DNA from: Aaosphaeria pasadenensis
Taxonomy: Eukaryota > Ascomycota > Dothideomycetes > Pleosporales
Assembly (NCBI GenBank): GCA_022813625.1
Contig: JAKLMB010000003.1
Location: 1,054,001 to 1,118,000, forward strand
Length of the DNA stretch: 64,000 nucleotides
Direction of reading: 5' to 3'
Below the pieces are notes generated by a model, which saw only the letters and a list, made by a program, of their open reading frames with translations, was not told the origin of the DNA and made no database searches. Shown piece by piece: positions 45,791 to 55,573 of this stretch. Every line of letters begins with the position of its first letter. The stretch's first letter is position 1. The position numbers and the translations under genes are program-made.

Positions 45791-48590
45791 ATGAACATCC
45801 ACCACCCCATCCGAACCCTACAGGCCGCCGACCTCCAGCGGCTCCAGCAGCAGTCGAATGACGGGTCGCTCCACCAACACCTGCAGTCGCTCCAGCCAGG
45901 GCTGCAGGGCCTCGATGCGATATCGCAGAACCCAGGCGACGCGGCCCTGTTCCAGCAGCGATACCTAGGCGATGGATCGCAGCACGCGTCGCAAGCAGCG
46001 GTCCCGCACCAACATCCTCACCCCTTACATGCGCCCAATCCGTTCGAGCACAATACCGGATTGCCTCAGTCCCAGGCGCAGTTCCAAGGCCTTCCGGGCG
46101 GTTACCAGAACGTGAATCGATACAACTTGCTGGCCGGGCCGCAGCAGCACATCCAACCTCCGCCGCCCCCGCACGCCCTCTCCCAGACCTCTCCACAGCA
46201 GTTGCAGCAGATCCAGGCCCAGCGACTCCCGGATCTCGAGTTACAGACGGAATTCATACAGGCGCAGGCACAGGCGCAAGCGCAGGCTCAAGCACAAGCT
46301 CAGGCGCAGGCTCAGGCGCAAGCACAGGCGCAGGCACAAGCGCAGGCACAAGTCCAGGCGCAGGTTCAGGCTCAGGCGCAGGTTCAAGAACCGGAGGATT
46401 ATCCCGCGACGACGAGCCATGGTCAGTTTGAGGGACTGAAGCTGATACCGCACCCGCCGGATTTGGCGGAATGGCGAGAGAAGCTGTTCCACGTTGATGA
46501 TATCATCACGCTGACAGAGGAGGAGTATGTATAGCCCCGCCGTTGGCGACGGTGACTGTTAAGAAGGAATCTCTCTAACTTAAGCATAGGTTCCAAGTCT
46601 ACTTCCCACACATCGACAATGTCTACTCGCACCGCTCTACACAACGACACAAGCGCAAACGCTTCGTCTCACACTACTGGGACTGCCGACTGAAGGGCCG
46701 GCCACCAGGAACTAAGAAATCCACCGACCCCGACAAGAAGAAGCGGAAGCGCGTCGCTCGGGAGCGTGACCTATGCGACGTGAAAATCAAGATCACGGAG
46801 TTCTTCGATGGCAATGAACTGGCGGAAGAGACCGGGCAGCAGCCGCCCATGGACATGGACATGGACACAGACACCACGGCCGTAGACGGGAACTTCTTCC
46901 CCCAGACGCAGGTGCCGCCGCAGCAGGTCAGCCCTTGGGGCATGCCGATGCAAGTTCAGCAACAGCAGCAGCAACACCGGCCGATTGACAAGCCGAGGAA
47001 ATTCTACACGATCCAGCGAGTGAATGGAAATGGCGGGAATGGCAAAGGCGACGGCGTTGCTGGTCCGCATAAACATTCGCTCGAGGAGAGCGACCGCGTG
47101 AAAAAGAACAGTGTCGTCCGGTGGATGATGAAGAACGAGAAGGATAAGAAGAAGGTGCAGGTGAGTCTATCTTTTCCTTTTCAGTGATTCCGCATATCTA
47201 CATCCGCGTCTCTCTGTTTGCGCCTACAACGTGATATCGCTTCTGCATTCTACGCATACGTTGAGATTGTTTTTGCCTCTTCCATTACTATATACAGTGC
47301 TGCCCCGCCTCAGGACGGCCTGAGGAGCTGGTATGGTATGAAAGACTTATGATCGACATAAGCCATTGGTTCTAGACGTTCTAGTCACGTCATGGTGAAC
47401 GTACGATGCATATGGGCATTCAACATATTCTCGCCTGGCGAATGTCGTAGATACATGCTCAGTCCAACCACTGGCATTACATCTGCAGCTCTATTTTCAT
47501 CATGCAGCGGCCGACGCGCGGCATTGTTTCTTTATCTCTTCGAACAAGCACTCTCTCCCCGTTCTACACACTATCCAGATCTCTTGTCCCAATCACATTT
47601 ACGTCCACTGCCTCTTCACTTACATTTCGTTTTTGCTTTTCTACTTCAAAATCTCTCACGTTCAGGATGACCGACGCAAACCAGGGCAGTGACACCACGA
47701 AAAAGACGTACCATAAGAGGGCGACCGGCAATGCTCTTTCCACCGTGAAGCTCCACATGAAAGAAGATGATCTAAAGCTGTATGGAAGCTGTTTCTGGTG
47801 AGTACAGTCCTCCTTAATCGCGTCTCATGCTGCAGCAATCGTACAGTAGTAGTACGTAGTTGGTAGTAGATGACGTCAACCTTCTTGAACAACTCCAGCT
47901 AACCATTTCCGCACTAGCCCATTCGTCCAACGCGTGTGGATATCTCTCGAAGCCAAGGGGATTCCATATCAATACATCGAGGTGGATCCGTACAAGAAGC
48001 CTCAGTCTCTGTTGGACATTAATCCTCGCGGTCTCGTGCCCGCGATCCGGCACGGGCCGTCATGGTCGACGCACGAGTCGACGGTGATTATGGAGTACTT
48101 CGAGGACATAGGCGGTCCGCGGTCGTCCCTCTTCCCGTTGAATCCCCAGGCCAAGGCGACGTCCCGTCTCTGGACGGATCACATAAATCGACTTATCATA
48201 CCTTGCTTCTACCGGCTTCTTCAGGCGCAGGACCCCAACGACCAGGTGAACCACGCCACCGAGCTCCGGAGCGAGATGAGCAAGCTCGTCGAGGCCGCCG
48301 ATCCTCAAGGCCCCTTCTTCACGGGCCCGAAGCTCGGGTTCGTGGACGTGCAGATCGCGCCTTGGGTTCTGAGGCTGCGGCGAGTGCTCGGTCCGTACAG
48401 AGGTTGGCCGGAGCCTGAGGAAGGGAGCCGCTGGGCGAAGTGGGTGGCGGCGATCGAGAACGACAAGAGCGTGCGGGCGACGACGAGTGACGACGCGCTC
48501 TATCTGGATAGCTACGAGCGATATGCGGAGAACAGACCAGACACCAGCCAGCTTGCCAACGCGGTCAATTCGGGCAGGGGATTGCCGTGA
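45791..48590 (+). CDS. Large protein fusing a conserved fungal domain to a glutathione S-transferase
   Basis: Four exons (45791-46524, 46590-47160, 47685-47797, 47918-48590) give about 696 residues. Residues 1-240 are Gln/His/Pro-rich with a (QA)n run. The middle holds a conserved fungal block (FQVYFPHIDNVYSHRSTQRH; HYWDCRLKGRPPGTKK; RERDLCDVKIKITEFF; KFYTIQRVNGNGGNGKGDGV). The C-terminal ~230 residues are a GST: LYGSCFCPFVQRVWISLEAK with a CPF active-site Cys as in omega/thiol-transferase GSTs, then YQYIEVDPYKKPQSLLDINP, a GPSWSTHESTVIMEY glutathione-binding segment and a helical C-domain. The same domain order occurs in other Pezizomycotina as I recall them. Intron 2 is long (524 nt), and its acceptor (CCAG at 47681-47684) is the least certain junction; two genes cannot be excluded. 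Confidence 0.75.
46258..46390 (+). repeat. Coding CAGGCG/CAGGCA repeat encoding (Gln-Ala)n
   Basis: Period-6 units CAGGC[GAT], CAAGC[GA] etc. encode about 20 consecutive Gln-Ala pairs, with a few Gln-Val, in the GST-fusion protein. Synonymous variation between units argues for selection on the protein repeat rather than recent slippage only. Confidence 0.9.
47502..47797 (+). CDS. Alternative first exon of the GST part, possible mitochondrial presequence
   Basis: Inside the 524-nt intron an ATG at 47502 opens a frame that runs without a stop into exon 3 of the GST. It would give a 322-residue GST with a new 55-residue N-terminus (MQRPTRGIVSLSLRTSTLSP, then FYTLSRSLVPITF...). That N-terminus has six Arg, one Lys, many Ser/Thr and no Asp or Glu, the composition of a mitochondrial targeting peptide. 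A second in-frame ATG (47667, MTDANQGSDTT) would give a cytosolic short form. Use of these starts is inferred, not shown. Confidence 0.4.
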
Positions 48591-49512
48591 AGGAATTGAG
48601 GTAGTGACGTTGACCTAGGCTGGGAACGTGATGTGTACAAATGTTTATCTTATACTAATGATTGATGTCTCTTCCCCAGCGTGGAGATTGTATGAATATT
48701 ACTTCTTTATCACCATTACTTCTATCCACAGGTTTATGTATATATTGTAATGTTTTTTTTTCCTTTGGACTTGGTGGACTGGATGCGTTGAGCGTTGGGA
48801 GTTAGGAAGAAACATGGATGAGGAGTTTGCGATGTGCAGTTACGTGCAACGGAGTGCCCCCGTAGTATGTATAACAAGGAGTTGATTATTTCTAGCAGCG
48901 AGGAAACGAGACAGACGAACGACTGAGCGTCTTTTACAAAGTATACGATATACCTTTCGTTTGAATCTTGATCCCTATAATTATCTATGTCTATCGACTC
49001 CGTAGCAGTGATCAACTCAGATCCGAACTCCAACATCTAATAGTGCTATGACTCTTATTTACAACAATGCTCGATATCCTTTTTTTTTTAACTTAACTGT
49101 TACCTATCTCATCACTTCAGCTATCTCGAACTAAATCTGCAATGCATTAACCAGTGTTGAAAAGATCTAGAATCCGATCGATGGGATCCTTACCTGCCTG
49201 CCTATCCCGGACCCCGCAAAAGTCCGCATGATCGCGCCCCTCCCCCCACCAGAAGGTCCGGCGGTCTTACGAGTACCCTACTACCACGCCTACGTCATCA
49301 GGGCGACGCAAACCGTCAAACCACAAACGGACTTTCCTTCCAGCTGCGAACACTCAAATAGATACAAATACATAAAGTACTCCATTCTCCCCCTTTTCTA
49401 ACAACCATACACACAAAATACACAACAATCCAACAAACCACCCAACATTCTCCGCTCAACCAACAACAAGAACATCCTCCGCCTCTTCACCACCACCACA
49501 TCCACCGCGAAA
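48591..49512. other. Intergenic
   Basis: No gene. A T-run at about 49080-49089 and an A/C-rich leader before 49513 are the only notable features. Confidence 0.55.
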
Positions 49513-49860
49513 ATGCCCCTCGTAGTCCCAGGCCTCCAGTCCAAAGACGGTAGCAGCGGCGATGACTGGCTCACGAAGCTGATGGGCAAGAAACTCGGCG
49601 ACAGCCATGATGAAGTCGTACGTTTCCCTTCCCCTCCTTCTTTCCCCTTCCCATCTCCCGTCCTTGTTAGGAGCTGTGGGTGCAATGATAAGATATGACG
49701 GATGCTAACGACCAGGCGACAGACATTCGCGAAGCAGGACCTCCCCAAGGAGCACCGCGTGCTGCAGCCGGATAGCATGAGCACCATGGACCACAAGCCC
49801 GAGAGGCTGAACATCCACGTCGATGAGGAGGGTACAGTCAAGAAGGTCAGGTACGGTTAG
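49513..49860 (+). CDS. Peptidase inhibitor I78-family protein
   Basis: Two exons (49513-49617, 49723-49860) give 80 residues with no signal peptide. The start MPLVVPGLQSKDGSSGDDWL leads to a compact domain ending with FAKQDLPKEHRVLQPDSMST, MDHKPERLNIHVDEEGTVKK and VRYG. The LPxxHRVxxPxxxxTxDxxPxRLNxxxDxxG pattern is that of the I78 family, small cytosolic inhibitors related to the potato-inhibitor fold and common in fungi. The likely reactive loop lies around the LQPDSMSTMD segment. The intron is GTACGT..GACAG, phase 0. The target protease is unknown. Confidence 0.88.
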
Positions 49861-50514
49861 ATATGTAAGGGTTTTTGCGGGTTCATTGCTCGAGTGAAGG
49901 ATTAGAATATGATAATGAATACGAATATCTTATGATGGGAAATACATCTATGCTTTTATCGCTGGGGTTCTATTATGTTGATGGTGATGATGGTGATGGT
50001 GATATTTATTCACGGGTTTCCAGTTGAAGTTCGTACTATGCGCTCGCAATTCAATTTGATTTTTCTATGTAGGTTTTGCAGAAGACATGCCGACGCTTGT
50101 TGAGTCCATTACCATCCATTCCTTTGCATGATATTAATCACTGATCTGGCAACGACTGATAAAGACTGGCGTTTGCAGTAAGTGGCCACCCTAGAAAGAA
50201 CTTGAAGCGAGAGAAAAGTCAAACACAGGCCATGTCAAAGTCCTTGGGCCAGAGTACTGAGTAGAAGCGACTGAAGAAAAAGGAGAATGAGGTATCACGA
50301 AGAATATACAAATACAGGGACAATAGCGAAAGAAGAGAGACCACGCGTTGCGTGGTAAAGATGCTCGAAAATGATGTTCAAACCCTGAATCATTTTCGAG
50401 CCCTAAAAGAAAGTCAAAGATAGATGTCACCCGTAAATGTCACTCGAAATGCTCGCTCAAATGATCACAACAAAGGGAAAACCGAAAAGACCGGATCGAT
50501 CAAGGCGGTGTCAG
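49861..50514. other. Intergenic, convergent 3' flanks
   Basis: No gene. GATGGT-type short repeats lie near 49980-50005. Confidence 0.55.
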
Positions 50515-52948
50515 TCACATCTTCCTCTTTCCAGGCGCCACCCTCATAGGGGCGACAACCCCGATTCTCTGTTCCGGGAAGCCCAGCGCCTCCTCAATTT
50601 CCGCCATCTTAACCAGACTCGCGTGAACAGGCTCGGGGAACTCGAAGCAGAGGAATATCGAGCAACGAACCGCCAATGCCTGGAACCACTTCTTCAGAGT
50701 CCTGTCCTCGGACGAGCGGCTTGCTGCACCAACAACCAGACCGATCCATAACAGGACTCCGGCCATGTCAGACCAGCATTCCGAGACGTTGGAACTTTCG
50801 ATGGCGAATTTGATGTTTGCGAGGAGAGCCGTTGTCGGTGGGGGAGGGGGAGCGGGTCTACTGATGGTGTACCACGGGAAATTCGAGTTGGATGAGGTGG
50901 ACGATGTCGATGTCGTAGAGGTGATCGAAGGACGAGATTGTGCGGGGAACGAGGCGGACGTGAAAGAGTATGAGTGTTGGGAGAATGCAGGGCTTGTAGC
51001 GTAGGATGAAGTGGCAGAAAAGGTGGTCACAGGGGAATCGTGTCGAGTCATCCTTGGTGATACTAGCGATTCACTGGAGCTTGAAGTCTTTGTGGGGACG
51101 GTTAGACGAGGCTTTGTGGCTATCTTCCCAGCAGAAGCCAGCGCAGCGGAATGCGGAATGCGGTTGATGATGGCTTCGGCCTGAATGATGCATGTCAAAC
51201 GGATTGCTTCATAGGTCCAATCGCTATAGGTGAGGACGTTGTTTTGTGCCTGAGGATCACTCGCAGGTGGGTAATCAGTGGTGATGGCTTTATGGAGACT
51301 CCTGAGAACGGAATCCTGGGAGTTCTGCTCTTTTCGTAGAGTGAAGCGGTCGAGCATACTGCGCATGTCTTTAAGTAGTTTCATTGTGCGTGGAGAAGAC
51401 CGGCGTGAACGCTTGATGGTGTAAAAATCGCTGCGTGGTCGGAAGAGGGGTGATTCAGGAATGATTGCGGAGGTCGGGTATGTGTGGATAGTGTTGGCCA
51501 GGCGGAAGTCCCAGTATTGGCGGTCCGGTTGGGCTTCGCGAAGCACGGCAGATTCAAGACAGACCCACGACAATGTCGAAGCCACTCGTCCGGTGAGGCC
51601 GAGGTTTTCTAGTCCACCTCTTAGTTCGACCATGGTGGTGAGACCCTTCTCGTGAGATTGAACCACGCTCTCGTCTCCCGATATGATCTCACTTGCAATC
51701 AATTGTGTCACGGCGATGATGTTGTGGTCGTCGATTTTGCCTTGAATCAATTGTTGCTCAATGAGGTGCATAAGCTCCAGTCGCAGAGCGACAGTCTGCA
51801 TGCTGTCTCCTTGTATCATATCGAGAGCATCTTTATGAGCGGATGCTATGCTGATGGTACTGAGAAAGGCATGCGGAGAGTCGACCAGCGTTGGAATCCA
51901 ATGCTGGCCCATTGCTTTCGAGCCAAAGGCTTGAGAACCTGGGAGATTGTCAGTGTCAATTCCGTAGATCTACTACCACGCCCTACAATACTTACAATGC
52001 CATTTAAGATATTGTATGGATATATAGGGGGATGGAGGGTTGAACATGGTATCGAAAGGGTCCAGCGGTGTGCCGAGGGGTTCAGCAAGGGATTCAAATG
52101 GTCGCGGGGCTGTCTCATCGTAGATCAATGGACCTTTTCGCGAAGGCTGTACCATGACGATTTCTATCCATGGCTGTGGTTTCGAATTCGACCTCAAGCT
52201 CACGATGGCTACCTGCTGGTTCGCCTGGCTGCCAGTCGATACGGGCGAGTCGCCATTGTTGCTGTTGTTGCTGCTGATGTTGCTGTTGCGATCCGAGAAC
52301 CGCTGCCGAGGACTCCTTCTATCTTTCCGATAGATCTTAATAGCTTCATCATTCGGCATGATCTCGCGATCGGGGGCCTCCGGATCGCTGATAGTGCTGC
52401 CAGCACTACTGCGAGACGCATTGGAATCCTCACTCTGCAGTCGGGCGCGCTTCCCACCGCGCATGGACGAGGGGCCAGCTTGCTTCTTCTCATTCTCGAG
52501 GAAGCTTCCCATGGCCTTTTTCCGGATTTTGGTCATATTAGTTCTCGACTTGAAGCCATCCGGATTGGTGGTAGTGATGAACAGTAGATCTCTGACATTG
52601 TTCTCATTGGTCGGGCTTGTTGACGCCCTGCGAAGCTGGGACGGTTGGCCTAAGCATTGAGCGTTGTTAGCTCAAAAGTTCTAGGTAATAAATATAGTGC
52701 GGAGTGTGGGGGAGTGGCGGACGATAGCTCACGAGGGGACAATGCTATAGTGCCGAGATGGTAGGAAAGATAGGACGAAGAAGAGAAGGGACAGGAAGTA
52801 AGGGGTGGTGAGTAGGAGAAAGGAATTGCGTACCATTGGGGTTGTGGTTGAAGGGTGCCATGAAAGACTGGAGGAAAGAAGAGGACGATGATGTCGAGGG
52901 ATTGAGGTACGAAGGTGCGATCGGCGGAATTTGGGGAGGGGCCGTCAT
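50515..52948 (-). CDS. Probable fungal regulator with transcription-factor-like C-terminal domain
   Basis: Three exons (52834-52948, 51996-52649, 50515-51938) give about 730 residues. The N-terminus (MTAPPQIPPIAPSYLNPSTS) is Ser/Pro-rich. Next is a conserved-looking block, LLFITTTNPDGFKSRTNMTK then IRKKAMGSFLENEKK, and an RGGKRARLQSEDSN basic stretch. The C-terminal half is helical with a pattern like the fungal-specific transcription factor domain (HWIPTLVDSPHAFLSTISIA; HEKGLTTMVELRGGLENLG; WTYEAIRLTCIIQAEAI). No Zn2Cys6 cluster or other DNA-binding domain is visible, which is unusual for that family but known for a subgroup. A long Ser/Thr insert lies near residues 540-620. All junctions keep frame. 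Specific targets are unknown. Confidence 0.78.
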
Positions 52949-55573
52949 TTTGGGAAGGATTGAGGGAGGGAAGGGGAAGGAACGACCAAGCTGTAACTAG
53001 CAATAGCGTTGTAATAGGTGTAGTCGTAGTCGTAATGGTCGTAATAGTAGTAACTAGTAGTCAAACAATAACAAACACCAACAGTATCGGATGCAAATTT
53101 ATGATAGTATAGCTTCTTCTTCTATGCTTGATCTTTGATGATCAACAGTCCAATGGAGAAAGTGATCTGGATCAATGCTGTTCATTCTCTTTCTTCCCAC
53201 TCTTTCCCAAGAAAGAAAGAAAAGAGGATATAATTGTCGAAGCGTAATCAGGCACCACCGCGATACGATACGATACGATGCGATCAGATTCAAGGCGCAA
53301 ATGGTAGGAGGCGAGTTGAATAAGTAAGTAAGTATGGATGGATGGATGTGGGTGATCGACAGGCAAGATGAGATGCGATGCGATGCGATGCCGATGCGGG
53401 ATGCGCGTGTTCATGTATGCCTGACAGAGTGAGGCCTCCTTCTACCTTTAGGAGGAGGAGGAGGATTGAGCCTTATAAGGAATGACTGGGGTAGCCGTAG
53501 GCATGGTAGATGGCGCGGATGGGTACGAGGGTGCTTAAGGGAGATGCAAAGCGGCGGTAAGGGAGGAGGGCGGTTGTGAGACGAGTGGAACTAAACTACC
53601 TCATGGCTGATGGCTATGGCATCCATGGATATGCTTGGTATGGCATACACCATACACCATACACACAGTAGAAGTAACTAGACGGCAGAGTGTGCCGCCG
53701 CAGAAATGCAAATGCGTGCATGCATCATCATGTTGGCTGGTGGGCGGAGCATCAAGCAAATGATTAGATTACCTAGTCGTTGCCCTAGTGTGTCCATGTG
53801 TGCGCACTGTGAGCCTGTGAGGGATGAAGGGCGGTGGACGAGTTAACTTGGTGCTTAGGTAGAATTCACATCATATCATACCTTGTCATGGTTACAAGGT
53901 ATGAAGGCAACGAGCATCATGACTGGGCTTGCGGCAGGCTGAGGATGATGATGATGGCTGTGATCTTGTCGGACACCGTTACAACCGTCTTTTTCTACCG
54001 AAAACCTACACTGTCACATTACAATCCATCACCGTCACTATGGAATACCTACTCCATGCTTGCTTGCTACCTCATACACATCTTACATACTCGTACATAC
54101 TTACAAGGCAGGTATGACAATTCCGACAGATCCCACCCGATCCCTTCCCGTTCCATCAACCACCACAAGCACAAGCACAATCACATAACTAACCACACAA
54201 AAGAAAGAAGAAGAAAAAGAAACGAGAAAGGAGAATAAAGAAGCCGCACACGTGAAGAGCTTACGGGGTTGTCACACACAACCGCAGGGCTCAGCCGAGA
54301 AAGCCCCAACAGCACCAAAGGCAGCCAGGGATCCCCTTCCCTCCCGAACGAAGCGACATAAATGATGAACGTGAACGGGGAACCAAACATGCCATACCGC
54401 ACCCAACCCTTCGACCAATTACCAACCCAGTTACACAACTCACGTTGGCAGTTGTAGTTGGTGAGATCTCCGTCGAAGTGAATGGGTGTAGTATAGACAC
54501 TCCGGTACTTTGGATCCGTCACCGCCCTTCCGATTATCAAAAACAAAACAAAAAACGTCCGCGGGCCAACACAACGATCGCTTGACGAAACCCTCGTCCC
54601 CATGCACGAGAAGGAACCCACCCCACCGCTAGAAAGAAAACAGAACAGACAAGACAAGACGAGTCCAGTTCAGTCCATTGCTGGCCTCGCTAGCTCGGCG
54701 CCCCGGAATCCCATAATCCATCCATCATCTCGCTTTCACGATGATGGGTGAACCATCGGAGCTGAAACCCAAGCTTCCCTCTCGCTAAACTCACTCACTC
54801 AATCAATCAAAAAACGCCCCCTTGGACTTTTGTATTACCCATAGGTAACTATCGTAGGCGAACACACACGCACTGTCACAAGCCTCCAGTGCCCCCAAGT
54901 GCCCTCCAGGGCTGTTAGAGGGCCGGGGTCCGGATGAGAGAGGGGTGGTGGTCGCCCAGCCTCATTCGTCTTTCCTGTATGCATGCATTGTCCTTCCCGC
55001 CCTCTGCCTCTCCCTCTATATCAATCTATCCGTGTGCTTTTTAGCCCTGGGCGTGGGTGGCAGATGGTGTGGAAGGGCCAGAACGCCGACGGAAAGGAAA
55101 GGAAGAATGAGAGAGTGCCAGTGAGGGTGTTACCATCCATCCGTCCAATTATGCTGCTATGCATGATTGGGAAACAATGTCGCTCTGCCGTTGCCTGCCG
55201 CCAGGATACACCGCATGCTTACACCGTCTGCGTGCACACACGCACACCCACTCGCCCATATAACCACCCAACTGGGTGGATACTAGTCGACTGCTCGCCG
55301 ATGGAAGAATATGGAGAAGGGGTGGGGTGTATGGCTGACCATGTGTAGTAATTACTCCTCCATAGTTAGTTACGACACTCTGGATGGATTTCTAATTTTC
55401 TTTTTTTTGGGACTTGGCCCCTCTTGACGTGACAGCATCTGTTGCTAATGCTGCAGGGTGCTGGTCCGCTATAGTATCCGCTGTTAATGCTGCAGGGTGT
55501 TTGTACTACATGTATGCTGCAATATTGCAACCGTAGCAAGGAGAAGATAGAAGAAGACGACGACGGATGATTT
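52949..55573. other. 2.6-kb upstream region of the regulator gene
   Basis: No supportable gene. It contains several simple repeats: CGATA units near 53261-53280, GATGC units near 53373-53397, GGATG near 53336-53346, CATACAC near 53648-53665. Frames on both strands between 53830 and 55350 lack features. A long upstream region is common for regulatory genes. Confidence 0.5.
55446..55499. repeat. Direct repeat pair TAATGCTGCAGGGTG
   Basis: The 15-mer occurs at 55446-55460 and again at 55485-55499, with a PstI-type CTGCAG core in each. Located just beyond the RIC1 stop codon. Confidence 0.7.

Noticed and set aside
47502..48590. Separate, independent GST gene instead of the fusion
   Set aside because: The conserved N-terminal block plus GST order is remembered from other Pezizomycotina, and exon 2 ends at a good donor in a matching phase, so the fusion is the main model. 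The internal start is kept only as an alternative product.
53261..53397. CRISPR-like or satellite array from CGATA/GATGC units
   Set aside because: Plain short tandem repeats without spacers in a eukaryotic intergenic region.
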